From the NCBI RefSeq assembly GCF_003046625.1, contig NZ_QAAD01000001.1:1-64000 (forward strand): a stretch of 64,000 bases of DNA, read 5' to 3'. The notes below the pieces were generated by a model. That model had not been told where the DNA came from. It worked only from the letters and a program-made list of their open reading frames with translations, and did no database searches. Position numbers and translations under genes: made by a program. The stretch comes from Mangrovibacterium marinum (GTDB lineage Bacteria > Bacteroidota > Bacteroidia > Bacteroidales > Prolixibacteraceae). Positions 45,615-55,310 of this stretch are shown one piece after another; positions within the stretch are counted from its first letter, which is position 1, and every line of letters begins with the position of its first letter.

Positions 45615-45911
45615 ATGATTGGAAAGTTTTTCCATACTCCCAGAGCAAAGCGGTTCCATATTACAACCCGTTATTACGACGCGGAAAAGGAAGAGTTGAG
45701 AGATCGGGAAGACCGGATTAAAGCAGAATTAGGACTGAACGAGAAGAAAGAGTGGAATAGCAACCACCGGGCGAATATTCGCGGTACTTTCAGACAAAAT
45801 ATGGGCGGTTTTTCCAAGTCGGCTGAGGATGCCCGACGCCGTTCCAACACGCGTCTGATCTTTTTCGTCATGATTTTAGCTTTAGCTGTTTACCTGTTTT
45901 TTAAATTTTAA
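45615..45911 (+). CDS. Small membrane protein upstream of mutL
   Basis: 98 residues from ATG 45615 (MIGKFFHTPRAKRFHITTRYYD). The frame is open upstream from 45561, but that part is Cys-rich and unlikely. A long charged cytosolic part (EKEELRDREDRIKAELG) is followed by one C-terminal helix (LIFFVMILALAVYLFF), so the protein is tail-anchored. Nine bases separate it from mutL, so the two are cotranscribed. I do not know its function; it is probably a conserved Bacteroidetes small protein rather than part of repair. Confidence 0.82.
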   Translation: MIGKFFHTPRAKRFHITTRYYDAEKEELRDREDRIKAELGLNEKKEWNSNHRANIRGTFRQNMGGFSKSAEDARRRSNTRLIFFVMILALAVYLFFKF

Positions 45912-45920
45912 AGTAATTCT

Positions 45921-47822
45921 GTGCCAGATATAATCCAACTGCTCCCCGACTCGGTAGCCAACCAAATAGCAGCGGGTGAAGTCATTCAACGCCCGGCCTC
46001 GGTTGTCAAAGAGCTGGTTGAGAATGCTATTGATGCGGGAGCAACGCAAATCACAATCAACATTAAAGATGCCGGGCGCACCCTTGTACAGGTGAGCGAC
46101 AATGGCTGCGGCATGTCCGAAACGGATGCCCGGATGGCCTTTGAGCGACATGCGACCTCCAAAATCCGCGAGGCCAACGACTTGTTCAACATTCGCACCA
46201 TGGGATTTCGTGGCGAGGCCTTAGCCTCTATTGCAGCCATTGCCGATGTTGAGCTGTACAGCAAGCAACACGACAGCGAGGTGGGTACCTTTATCAACAT
46301 TGTTGGTTCCAGAGTGCAAAAACAAGAAGTTACACAGTGTGCCAACGGAACAAACTTTCTGATTAAGAATCTGTTTTTCAATGTCCCGGCGCGACGCAAG
46401 TTTCTGAAATCGAACTCTACAGAGTTGAAGCATATCATCAACGAAGTACAACGTATCGCTTTGGCAAATCCGGAAATCGGAATATCGCTAATTCACAACC
46501 AGGATCCGGTTTACGAAATGGCCAGCGGCGACAACATTCGCAAACGCGTTGTTTCGATCTTTGGGAAAGGAATTAACCAAAACCTCATTCCGGTAAATAC
46601 CGAGACCAGCCTGGTAAGCATCAAAGGTTTTGTGGGACAACCCAAATATGCCCGTAAGACCTACGGCGAGCAGTTCTTTTTTGTGAACAACCGATTTATG
46701 AAGCATCCCTTTTTCAATCGGGCAGTGATGCAGGCTTATGAGAAAATTTTGGCTCCCGACAGCTATCCGGCTTATTTTCTGTATCTCGAGGTAAATCCGG
46801 ATTGCATCGACATTAACATCCACCCCACCAAAACCGAGATTAAGTTCGAAAATGAATCGGCGGTATGGCAAATCATTCAGGCGTCGGTACGCGAGGCCCT
46901 GGGGAAATTCAACGTGATGCCCTCGATTGATTTTGACCAGGCCGGCAGCATCGATATTCCTCCGCCACCCAAGGACATCGGTAGCATCGAAGCTCCGCGC
47001 ATTGAGGTGGACCCGACCTATAATCCGTTTAATGTCGAAGTGAAATCGTTTCCCAGCGGAACACGAGGAGCGACCATTGGCAACTACCAAAACGCAAGTA
47101 GCAAGCACGAGCAGATACAGCATTGGGAAAAGCTCTACAACGACTTTAACCACTCAAGCGATGAGGAAGAGAACAACAACCCGTTGTCGCCGTTCAATGC
47201 GCAGCAGCTGCCACAAGATGAGCATCACCGCTTACCCATTCAACAGGCCGAATCGACAACAGCACGCAGTTGCTTTCAGTTTAAGAACAAGTATATTTTC
47301 ACTCCGGTCAAATCCGGCTTGATGGTCATTGACCAAAAGCGGGCGCACGAGCGCATCCTGTTCGAGAACTTTATGGCCATGCTGGCGCAACAACAAATTG
47401 CCAGTCAGCAGTTGCTGTTTCCCCACGCCTTCGAGCTTGACGCATCGGATGCAGAGCTGCTCCGGTCGGTTGTCCCGGATTTGAGATCATTGGGATTTGA
47501 CATCCAGCAAGCAGAGAACAATCAATTTGTGATTAACGGATTTCCAAGCATCATCGAGAACATTTCGCCGATGGAAATCGTGGACAGTTTACTGGAGGAT
47601 CTGAAAAATACCGCAACCGATCTGCATGAAAAAGCCAAGGAAAAAATCGCGGCTTCGCTGGCTGCTGCATCGGCCATTTCGTACGGTCACTTTTTGCGCG
47701 ATGAAGAGCTAAACCAATTGATTGATCAGTTGTTTGCATGTTCAACACCCAACTTTTCGCCTTCGGGCAAACAGGTGTTAACAATCATGCCCATTGAACA
47801 GTTTGAAAAACTGTTGAAGTGA
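45921..47822 (+). CDS. mutL: DNA mismatch repair protein MutL
   Basis: 633 residues with a GTG start (MPDIIQLLPDSVANQIAAGEV). The N-terminal GHKL ATPase shows ELVENAIDAGA, VSDNGCGM, TMGFRGEALASI and ANGTNFLIKNLFFNVPARRKFL. A linker (about 340-440) is rich in Pro/Ser/Gln. The C-terminal dimerisation domain keeps ERILFE, but where endonuclease-active MutL has DQHA, this one reads DQKR (471-474) and the usual CxNGRP-like motif reads STPNFSPSGK, so nicking activity is doubtful. No mutS is nearby. Confidence 0.96.
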   Translation: MPDIIQLLPDSVANQIAAGEVIQRPASVVKELVENAIDAGATQITINIKDAGRTLVQVSDNGCGMSETDARMAFERHATSKIREANDLFNIRTMGFRGEALASIAAIADVELYSKQHDSEVGTFINIVGSRVQKQEVTQCANGTNFLIKNLFFNVPARRKFLKSNSTELKHIINEVQRIALANPEIGISLIHNQDPVYEMASGDNIRKRVVSIFGKGINQNLIPVNTETSLVSIKGFVGQPKYARKTYGEQFFFVNNRFMKHPFFNRAVMQAYEKILAPDSYPAYFLYLEVNPDCIDINIHPTKTEIKFENESAVWQIIQASVREALGKFNVMPSIDFDQAGSIDIPPPPKDIGSIEAPRIEVDPTYNPFNVEVKSFPSGTRGATIGNYQNASSKHEQIQHWEKLYNDFNHSSDEEENNNPLSPFNAQQLPQDEHHRLPIQQAESTTARSCFQFKNKYIFTPVKSGLMVIDQKRAHERILFENFMAMLAQQQIASQQLLFPHAFELDASDAELLRSVVPDLRSLGFDIQQAENNQFVINGFPSIIENISPMEIVDSLLEDLKNTATDLHEKAKEKIAASLAAASAISYGHFLRDEELNQLIDQLFACSTPNFSPSGKQVLTIMPIEQFEKLLK

Positions 47823-47903
47823 CAATGTGACCTGTATTTGCTTTCTTTATAAAAAATAAACAGTTTGGCAAGGCTCTTGTAAGCCTTCACCTAAATTTTG
47901 ACT

Positions 47904-48644
47904 ATGAATTATACGCGATCGCCATTTGCAAATACGCCTCCGGTTGTAAAAAACCTGGTAATCATTAACGTGCTCATGTTGCTGGCAACCTGGGTACTGC
48001 AATCGCGCGGTGTTAACCTGGCTTCCACCTTGGGCCTCCACTATATTGGATCGCCGGCATTTAAACCCTACCAACTGGTAACCCATATATTTATGCACGC
48101 GGGGTTTACCCATTTGCTGTTCAATATGTTTGCCTTATGGATGTTTGGCCGGGTATTGGAGAATGTGTGGGGCCCCAAGCGTTTCTTCGCCTTCTATTTT
48201 ATAACAGGCCTGGGAGCTGCCGCACTGCACACCTTTGTGAACTACCTCGAATTTCAATCTCTTGCTTCTCAACTAAGTCCGGAAAAGCTTAGCCTCGTAA
48301 TGCAGCAAGGGGTCGACATCTGGCAACAAGGGCAAAATTATAAAGACCCGGTCATGGGACAACTGAACGAAATTTTAAACATCCCTACCGTAGGAGCTTC
48401 GGGCGCTGTTTACGGGGTGCTGATTGGTTTCGGAATGTTATTCCCCAATACCATGCTGATGTTAATTTTCCCGCCTATCCCGATTAAGGCCAAATATGCC
48501 ATTGCCGGAATGATCCTGATTGAGGTTTACCTGGGCTTCACGCAGTCGGCCAGCAATATTGCCCACTTTGCTCACCTTGGAGGTGCCCTGTTTGGCTACT
48601 TGCTGATTAAATACTGGAATAAAAACAGCAAACATTTCTTTTAG
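47904..48644 (+). CDS. Rhomboid family intramembrane serine protease 1
   Basis: 246 residues from ATG 47904. A six-helix rhomboid core: the WMFGRVLENVWGPKRFFAFY loop-1 region, catalytic Ser166 in GASGAVYG and catalytic His224 in HFAHLGGALFGYL. It also carries the HAGFTHLLFNMFALW motif that shapes the site. It would cut transmembrane substrates inside the membrane. A second rhomboid gene starts 3 bp after its stop, so the two are cotranscribed. Confidence 0.94.
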   Translation: MNYTRSPFANTPPVVKNLVIINVLMLLATWVLQSRGVNLASTLGLHYIGSPAFKPYQLVTHIFMHAGFTHLLFNMFALWMFGRVLENVWGPKRFFAFYFITGLGAAALHTFVNYLEFQSLASQLSPEKLSLVMQQGVDIWQQGQNYKDPVMGQLNEILNIPTVGASGAVYGVLIGFGMLFPNTMLMLIFPPIPIKAKYAIAGMILIEVYLGFTQSASNIAHFAHLGGALFGYLLIKYWNKNSKHFF

Positions 48645-48647
48645 CAA

Positions 48648-49526
48648 ATGAACATCGTTGACGAAATAAAGGAATCGTTCCGAAAAGGTTCAGTACTTAC
48701 GCGTCTGATCTACGTTAATATTGGGGTATTTGTACTGCTACGCCTGATTAATGTGATCTTCTTTTTGATGAATGAGAACTTTGGGTTAATCAACTGGTTG
48801 GCCCTACCGGCCTCGCAGGAGGCACTATTGCAGCACCCGTGGACCATCTTCACCTACATGTTCCTGCATTTCGACTTCCTGCATATCCTTTTCAACATTC
48901 TCTGGCTCTATTGGATGGGCAAGATTTTCCTCATTTATTTCGATGAAAAGAAACTGCTTGGTGTATACATTCTGGGTGGTTTGTTTGGCGGCATATTCTT
49001 CCTGCTGGGCTACAACCTGTTCCCGGCTTTTGCCAATCACTTGCAGTTTTCGCGCTTGTTAGGTGCATCTGCATCGGTACTGGCGATTATTGCTGCTGTA
49101 GCCACCTACGCCCCCAACCATGCCATCAACCTGCTGTTTATCGGGCAAGTGAAGATGAAGCACGTCGCGATTTTCTCCATCGTGATTTATACCATTGGCA
49201 TTGCCAGCTCCAATGCGGGCGGCAACCTGGCACACCTGGGAGGCGCTTTCCTGGGCTTTCTGTTTGTGTACCTGCTGCGCAAAAATCACGATCTTACTTC
49301 GGTGATCACCCTTTTGTCCGACAAACTGCAAAAACTCTTCAAGCCCAAACAACGGGTAAAAGTGAGCTATCGTAACCAAAACTCGGCCAATATGGACATT
49401 GAGTATAACCGCAAACAAAATGTAAAACAAGAGGAAATTAACCGCGTTTTGGATAAAATCAGCAAGTCGGGCTACGACTCACTCACCAAAGAGGAAAAAG
49501 AACTGCTGTTTAAAATGGGCAAATAG
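48648..49526 (+). CDS. Rhomboid family intramembrane serine protease 2
   Basis: 292 residues with the same rhomboid core: HFDFLHILFNILWLYWMG, Ser141 in GASASVLAI and His196 in NLAHLGGAFLGFL. The GASAS replaces the usual GxSG by GxSA, a change seen in some active family members. A cytosolic tail of about 75 residues is charged and ends in VLDKISKSGYDSLTKEEKELLFKMGK, a helical module common on Bacteroidetes rhomboids. It follows rhomboid 1 by 3 bp. Confidence 0.92.
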   Translation: MNIVDEIKESFRKGSVLTRLIYVNIGVFVLLRLINVIFFLMNENFGLINWLALPASQEALLQHPWTIFTYMFLHFDFLHILFNILWLYWMGKIFLIYFDEKKLLGVYILGGLFGGIFFLLGYNLFPAFANHLQFSRLLGASASVLAIIAAVATYAPNHAINLLFIGQVKMKHVAIFSIVIYTIGIASSNAGGNLAHLGGAFLGFLFVYLLRKNHDLTSVITLLSDKLQKLFKPKQRVKVSYRNQNSANMDIEYNRKQNVKQEEINRVLDKISKSGYDSLTKEEKELLFKMGK

Positions 49527-49566
49527 CAGCGCAGCAAATCAAGCCAGTCGACCAAAACCAACACCG

Positions 49567-50562
49567 CTAATCGTCGTGGGTTTTACGTCGTTTTAAGCGA
49601 AAACGTCGCCGGATAATTCGTTTCACTTCTTCCTTTTTAACTAAGCGTTTGCCGCTTCGCCGTGCAGCCAGTAAACTGGCATTCAGCTCGAAGCCAAACA
49701 GCAAAACCAGGGAGATCAAGTATAGCAAAAGAAGCACAACCAGCAAGGCACCAATAGAGCCATACAGCTTGTTATACTGGCTAAAACGTACAATGTAATA
49801 GTTAAATCCCAGCAGCACAATAACACTTAGGATTGTCGACATAGTTCCCCCCGCTGAGATGAAGCGCCAACGGGTTTTCTTGGCCGGGGCAAGGTAAAAC
49901 AAAAACGAATAGGCAAAAAAGAACAAAGCAATAATGACCACCCATTTCCCCACCGACAGCAGATAATAGGTAAACGAACCGCCCAGCAGATCGTGTGCAT
50001 CCAGGTAGTTGATGCTTAGCTGCCCCAGGGTTATTAAGCCAATGGCGATGGTTAACAGGAAGGCCAAAATCATTAACAGGACAATGGCCATCAGCCGTTG
50101 CATATACCAAGGACGGGTTTCGAAAATATGTAAAGAGGCATCGAAAGCATTCATCATCGACACCAGTCCATTAGTCGAAAAGATCATCCCCATGAAGAAC
50201 CCGAAAGACAGCAATCCTCCCCGCGGTTGGGTCAGGATATCCTTAATGGTTTCGTCGACAGCCTCGAAGGTGTGGGGCGGCAAAATTCCCTGAATGAGCG
50301 TAAAAAGCTCGTCCTGAAAATTTTCAATCGGGACATAGGGAATCAGGGTAAACAGGAAAATCGTTGTCGGGAAGATGGCCAGAAAGAAGCTGAAAGCAAT
50401 GGCCGAGGCCCGTGTGGTGATCGCTCCGTTTTCGATACTTCGGTAAAAAAACAGCATCACATCGTAAAGCGGCACCCGGTCGAAACCAGGCAAAGTCACC
50501 TTACGTGCTCGGATCATCCAGGTGAGAAAAATACGCTTAAACCGATGTAAGCGGTTGTTCAT
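49567..50562 (-). CDS. YihY/virulence factor BrkB family membrane protein
   Basis: 331 residues with six predicted helices (AIAFSFFLAIFPTTIFLFTLI, LMAIVLLMILAFLLTIAIGLITLG, WVVIIALFFFAYSFLFYLA, AGGTMSTILSVIVLLGF, LLVVLLLLYLISLVLLFGFELNA) and a strongly basic C-terminus (KRIIRRRFRLKRRK). This family was once thought to be RNase BN, which is not supported; it may be a transporter. It lies 2 bp after the DUF4783 gene in the same operon. Confidence 0.92.
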   Translation of the reverse strand: MNNRLHRFKRIFLTWMIRARKVTLPGFDRVPLYDVMLFFYRSIENGAITTRASAIAFSFFLAIFPTTIFLFTLIPYVPIENFQDELFTLIQGILPPHTFEAVDETIKDILTQPRGGLLSFGFFMGMIFSTNGLVSMMNAFDASLHIFETRPWYMQRLMAIVLLMILAFLLTIAIGLITLGQLSINYLDAHDLLGGSFTYYLLSVGKWVVIIALFFFAYSFLFYLAPAKKTRWRFISAGGTMSTILSVIVLLGFNYYIVRFSQYNKLYGSIGALLVVLLLLYLISLVLLFGFELNASLLAARRSGKRLVKKEEVKRIIRRRFRLKRRKTHDD

Positions 50563-50564
50563 CG

Positions 50565-50957
50565 CTACTGTTTTTCAATTCTCAATTGATGGATCACAGG
50601 CTTTCCTCCTTCGTTCTTCACAAAAAAAGAAACCCGGTAGTCGCCCTTCGATGTTGACAGTTTTCCGATAGCGAACTTCGAATCTTCCTTGCCACTCTGG
50701 TGGATTATTGAAAATCCGTTGGGGCGGTTTTGAGCAAAAAAGTTCGACACAATTTGTTGGGCCTGTGCCCGGCTGTAAACATCGTCCTGCTCCAGGATAA
50801 AAAGTTCTATATTCTGGTTAAAATAACCTGATAAGGTAGACGCATTGCCGGTTTTAAAGCTCAAGACCAGGTCGTCGGGAATTTGAGCCATACCGAGCAT
50901 GGTGCTGAACACAAAAGCCAGAACCACCAGTGTTATTTTTCTAATTTTCAGTTTCAT
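50565..50957 (-). CDS. DUF4783 secreted protein
   Basis: 130 residues from ATG 50957, preceded by AGGAAGGA, one of the few clear Shine-Dalgarno sites in the window. The longer open frame upstream is rejected for this reason. Signal peptide MKLKIRKITLVVLAFVFSTMLGMA. The mature part (PDDLVLSFKTGNASTLSGYFNQNIELFI) looks like an NTF2-like fold, as assigned to DUF4783. Function is unknown. The neighbourhood DUF4783-rlmH is common in Bacteroidetes, often with nadC between, which is absent here. Confidence 0.88.
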   Translation of the reverse strand: MKLKIRKITLVVLAFVFSTMLGMAQIPDDLVLSFKTGNASTLSGYFNQNIELFILEQDDVYSRAQAQQIVSNFFAQNRPNGFSIIHQSGKEDSKFAIGKLSTSKGDYRVSFFVKNEGGKPVIHQLRIEKQ

Positions 50958-51150
50958 TCCTTCCTCTGAGTTTTCTATCTGCGCTGTTAACACAATCAAA
51001 TTACAATAAATATCGTTTCCTTGCCGAAATACCGCTATCTTTTCGAATAGCGAATCGCTCAATAGAAGCATAAATTGTACCAAACAACCGAAAATAGTAA
51101 ATTTAGATATTTAACTTTGTAAAGTTAACAAATTTCCAACGCGTCTACCT

Positions 51151-51624
51151 ATGAAGATAAAACTGGTTGTTATCGGTAAAACTGATAAAAAATATTTAAA
51201 TGAGGGCATCGATTTGTTTCAAAAGCGCATCCCCCACTACCTGCCCTTTGAATATCAGATCATTCCGGATATAAAAAATACCAGAAACCTGTCGGAAGAG
51301 CAACAAAAAGAAAAAGAAGGAGAACTGATACTGGCGCAGCTGAAACCGGGCGACGAACTGATTTTGCTGGATGAAGGCGGTAAACAATTCCGGTCGGTGG
51401 ACTTTGCCGCTTACCTGGAGAAGAAAATGCTGGGTGGACTAAAAACCTTGATATTCTGCATTGGCGGCCCCTACGGGTTTTCGCAAGCCGTGTACCAGGC
51501 AGCTGCGGGAAAGGTCAGCCTCTCGAAAATGACTTTTTCGCACCAGATGGTTCGGCTTATTTTTTGTGAGCAACTTTACCGGGCTCTGACCATCCTGCGT
51601 GGTGAGCCCTATCATCATGAATAA
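51151..51624 (+). CDS. rlmH: 23S rRNA (pseudouridine1915-N3)-methyltransferase
   Basis: 157 residues of the SPOUT class (KIKLVVIGKTDKKYLNEGIDLF at the N-terminus). The SAM-binding knot is formed by LIFCIGGPYGFS and MTFSHQMVRLIFCEQLYRALTILRGEPYHHE. It methylates a pseudouridine in helix 69 of the large subunit. Divergent from the DUF4783-yihY operon and 9 bp upstream of the sensor kinase. Confidence 0.97.
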   Translation: MKIKLVVIGKTDKKYLNEGIDLFQKRIPHYLPFEYQIIPDIKNTRNLSEEQQKEKEGELILAQLKPGDELILLDEGGKQFRSVDFAAYLEKKMLGGLKTLIFCIGGPYGFSQAVYQAAAGKVSLSKMTFSHQMVRLIFCEQLYRALTILRGEPYHHE

Positions 51625-51633
51625 AGCGCCACT

Positions 51634-54600
51634 ATGAAGACCCTGCAAAAATATGCCTTTCTGCTGCTGGCAGTCCTGCTTCTTGCCTTTGGTATCATCT
51701 CCGAAGAGTTTGCCCTGCAAAAAGATCACGAGCTACCATTGGAAAAGAAGTTCGAAAAAGTATTCCTGGAGCGATTGAGCACGCTCGAAAATACAATGGA
51801 CGAGATCTCGGAGACGCTGGAATCGCCCGAGTTCAGCGGGAACCTTCAGAATCACTTCAACAAACTTTTTCCGGCTTACAAGCAGGAAGGGCTCGGTTTT
51901 CTGATTAGCCGCGGCGACGAATTACTGTTTTGGTCGAGCAATCATTTCTCATTTTCGGGCATCCTGGATCAGGAGCAAGCCGGCAAGCTGTTGTTTCTGC
52001 CCAACGGCGTATTCTTCCTCGAAAAGCGACAAGCCGACGCGTACACCATTTACGGGCTCATCCACATAAAAAACAACTATGCCATTGAGAACGAATTTAT
52101 CCGGAACAACTTTGATCCGGGATATGGAATGCCGGAAAACTATGCGGTAAAACCGGCTGAAAGTCCGACTGGTGCATCGGTACACGATCGAAACGGAAAG
52201 TTTCTGTTTTCGCTGGTTCCGCAAAACAACACGACCATCCGTGCCAGCTCCCTTATTCTGCCGGCATCGTTCTATCTGCTGGCCTTGTTGTGTTTCCTGA
52301 TCTTTGCCCGACAGATGTTTAAGTCCTTCCGACACGAGCATTTTATCCTGCGGGTGTTCATTTTAGGCCTGGTGCTGTTTGCCCTGTACTGGGTGCGCAT
52401 CCTCTTTCATTTTCCGGGAATATGCAAGCAGTTCAGTCTGTTTGGTCCTTCGTTGTATGCCTATTCCAGCTGGCTTCCGTCCTTAGGCGACTTGTTGCTA
52501 TTCAGCATTCTGCTGTTTTTCTGGAGCTTTAACTTTGCGAAAGATTTCACCCTCTCGAGGAGTCGGAAGAAATGGGAGTTGACCGCTGCCTTTACCTTCA
52601 TTCTGATTTTTTACCTGACAATTAATTTCCTGATCGAAAACCTGATTCGCAATTCAAGTTTCACCTTTCAGCTGAACCGGATCGACGACGTTAACAAATA
52701 CAGTCTGATTGGCTACTCCATCATTGCCTTGCTGTTCTTCTCAGCCTTTATTATCAACCTGCAAGTGGTTGAATACAGCGAGCGTATTATCCGCCGGAAG
52801 CTGTTCTTTTATACCCATCTGTTGCTCATTATCATTTGCGGAACGCTGTGTATCTACCTCAAGCAGACAGAAATTTATATCATCACCCTTTATCTGATCA
52901 CGAATCTCTCGGTGTTTGTGCTTCAGAAAACGCAGCTAAAGCGCTTTTCGCTCTCCTTCATCATCTATTTTGTTTCGCTGTACACCTTTTTCTCGCTTAT
53001 TATTATTCAATCGCACAACAATGCGCGCCGTCAGCAAACCCAGCGGCTGATGGCTATCACCCAGTACTCGGAACACGACCCGGCAGCCGAGGTGTTTTTA
53101 AAAGAAATACAGCAACAGTTTAGTGTCGACACGGTCATCCCTCCCTTACTGTTGGGCAACGCCTACCAGCAACTGGAAGACTACATCAGCCGAAATTACT
53201 TTAACGGCTATTTTAAAAAGTACGATGCCTGGATCACCGTGTGCGATGGCAACGACAGCTTGCTGGTGCAGCCCGACGATCAGCTGGTACCTTGTTATCC
53301 GTTTTTCGAGCAGATGATTGAAGAATCAGGCACCGAGATCCCGGGAACCAGCTTCTATTACATGAACAATATGGATGGGCGGATTTCGTATTTCGGGCGT
53401 TTTACCCTTCCCCTTCCCTCCAAACCCCTGGGACAATCCATCTTTATCGAGCTGAAGTCGAAATTACTTCCCGAGGGCGTTGGCTTCCCCGAGCTGTTGC
53501 TCGACAAATCGCTGCAGGAACCCAGCCGTTACCGAAACTTCTCGTATGCCAAGTACTACAAAAACGAGCTGGTTTACCTCAGCGGCGACTACCAATACAA
53601 TTACTACATCAGTACCTACAATATTGGCAACAGCAGCAAAGAGCTTAGCCAGCGTAGCTGGGATGGCTACGACCACCTGATTTACAACCTGGGAAATGAC
53701 AACTACATCATCGTCAGCACCAAGTCATTCGGCTTCGGCCAATACCTGATCTCGTTCCCCTATTTGTTTGTTTTCTATTTTGTGTTCATCCTGCTGATTG
53801 TGCTGATCGGCAATGCGAAATACCGCAACCAGGCACTGGTTTACGACCTGAAGTTCCGGATCCAGATTTCCATTATTGCCATCGTTCTGTTCTCGCTGTT
53901 GCTGGTGGCCTCCGGAACCATTTACTACAACCTGCGCGAATACAAAAACAAGCATCAGCACGACCTGAACGAAAAGATGAAGTCCATCGCCGAAGAAATT
54001 AATCTGCGTCTGAAAAATGTCGATCAGTTTACGCCTGATGTGCTCGACTGGTTGTGGCAGGACCTGGGTGAGCTTTCGAATATCTTCCGCACCGATATTA
54101 ACATCTACAGTTTTAACGGTGAGTTGATTGCCTCGTCGCGACCCGAAGTTTTTAACCGCGGGATTATCTCGGCACGAATGGATGCCCAGGCATTTTACGA
54201 ACTCACCGAGAACTATCAAATCAGCATCACCCAGCCCGAGAAAATCGGCAACTTATCGTACTTATCCATCTACGAGCCGATCATCAACAACCGCGGCGAG
54301 TACCTCGGATTTATTAACCTGCCTTATTTTACGCGGGGGGATGAGCTGCGGCAGGAGGTGACCACTTTCATTGTTGCTTTTATCAACCTGTATGTATTGC
54401 TGTTCTTCATCAGTGTGGTGGTCGCCTTGCTGCTGGCGAACCAGATTACCCGCCCGCTAACGCTGATTCGCGAACGCCTGAAAGGGATGCAGCTGGACAA
54501 GCAAAACGAACAGATCAGCTATAATGCCGACGACGAAATTGGTGCCTTGGTGAAGGAATATAACCGCAAAGTTGAAGAACTATCCAACAGTGCCGAACTT

Positions 54601-55296
54601 TTAGCACGCACCCAACGGGAAATGGCCTGGCGCGAGATGGCCAAGCAGATTGCTCACGAAATTAAGAATCCGCTCACGCCCATGAAGCTTCACATTCAGC
54701 ATTTACAGCGCGCCAAATCGTCGAACAGCGAGCAGTACGACGAGATCTTTAACCGCGTAACCCGAACGCTTATTGAGCAGATTGACACCCTCTCGGGCAT
54801 TGCCACCGAGTTCTCGAACTTCGCCAAAATGCCCAATGCCAAGAATGAAGTTTTCAACCTTGCTGAACGACTGAAACAGGTGACGGAACTCTTTGACTCG
54901 AGCAAAACAATGCAAATTAAGCTGCTGGATTGCAAGCCTTCAACCGTGATGATTAAAGGGGATAAAGAGCAGCTTTCGCGTGCCATTATCAACCTGATTA
55001 AAAACGGCATACAATCGATCCCCACCGGAGAACAGGGGCTCGTTGAGCTGGCGCTGAGCTGTAACGAAACACAGGCAATCATCCAGGTGAAGGATAACGG
55101 AGCAGGCATTCCGGAGGACATCCGCGGCAGACTTTTTCAGCCCAACTTTACCACCAAATCGAGTGGAATGGGATTAGGCCTCGCTATTGTTAAAAAAATC
55201 GTTGAGTCGGCAAACGGCAGAATCTGGTTCGAAAGTGAGCTCAACCAGGGAACAACCTTCTATGTGGAGCTGCCCCTCTACACGGAAAGCAGCTAA
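51634..55296 (+). CDS. Large multi-span sensor histidine kinase
   Basis: 1220 residues. Helix 1 (YAFLLLAVLLLAFGII), an extracytoplasmic sensor of about 180 residues, a block of about seven helices (200-455), a second extracytoplasmic domain (about 460-690), two more helices around a third sensor-like loop (about 760-910), HAMP (about 935-985), HisKA with phospho-accepting His1008 in AKQIAHEIKNPLTP, and a HATPase with LINLIKNGIQSI, VKDNGAGIPEDI and TTKSSGMGLGLAIV. The kinase core is NtrY-like. No response regulator gene is in the window, so its partner is elsewhere. It lies 9 bp after rlmH and may be cotranscribed. Confidence 0.95.
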   Translation: MKTLQKYAFLLLAVLLLAFGIISEEFALQKDHELPLEKKFEKVFLERLSTLENTMDEISETLESPEFSGNLQNHFNKLFPAYKQEGLGFLISRGDELLFWSSNHFSFSGILDQEQAGKLLFLPNGVFFLEKRQADAYTIYGLIHIKNNYAIENEFIRNNFDPGYGMPENYAVKPAESPTGASVHDRNGKFLFSLVPQNNTTIRASSLILPASFYLLALLCFLIFARQMFKSFRHEHFILRVFILGLVLFALYWVRILFHFPGICKQFSLFGPSLYAYSSWLPSLGDLLLFSILLFFWSFNFAKDFTLSRSRKKWELTAAFTFILIFYLTINFLIENLIRNSSFTFQLNRIDDVNKYSLIGYSIIALLFFSAFIINLQVVEYSERIIRRKLFFYTHLLLIIICGTLCIYLKQTEIYIITLYLITNLSVFVLQKTQLKRFSLSFIIYFVSLYTFFSLIIIQSHNNARRQQTQRLMAITQYSEHDPAAEVFLKEIQQQFSVDTVIPPLLLGNAYQQLEDYISRNYFNGYFKKYDAWITVCDGNDSLLVQPDDQLVPCYPFFEQMIEESGTEIPGTSFYYMNNMDGRISYFGRFTLPLPSKPLGQSIFIELKSKLLPEGVGFPELLLDKSLQEPSRYRNFSYAKYYKNELVYLSGDYQYNYYISTYNIGNSSKELSQRSWDGYDHLIYNLGNDNYIIVSTKSFGFGQYLISFPYLFVFYFVFILLIVLIGNAKYRNQALVYDLKFRIQISIIAIVLFSLLLVASGTIYYNLREYKNKHQHDLNEKMKSIAEEINLRLKNVDQFTPDVLDWLWQDLGELSNIFRTDINIYSFNGELIASSRPEVFNRGIISARMDAQAFYELTENYQISITQPEKIGNLSYLSIYEPIINNRGEYLGFINLPYFTRGDELRQEVTTFIVAFINLYVLLFFISVVVALLLANQITRPLTLIRERLKGMQLDKQNEQISYNADDEIGALVKEYNRKVEELSNSAELLARTQREMAWREMAKQIAHEIKNPLTPMKLHIQHLQRAKSSNSEQYDEIFNRVTRTLIEQIDTLSGIATEFSNFAKMPNAKNEVFNLAERLKQVTELFDSSKTMQIKLLDCKPSTVMIKGDKEQLSRAIINLIKNGIQSIPTGEQGLVELALSCNETQAIIQVKDNGAGIPEDIRGRLFQPNFTTKSSGMGLGLAIVKKIVESANGRIWFESELNQGTTFYVELPLYTESS

Positions 55297-55310
55297 ACCG
55301 CAAGGATCGG

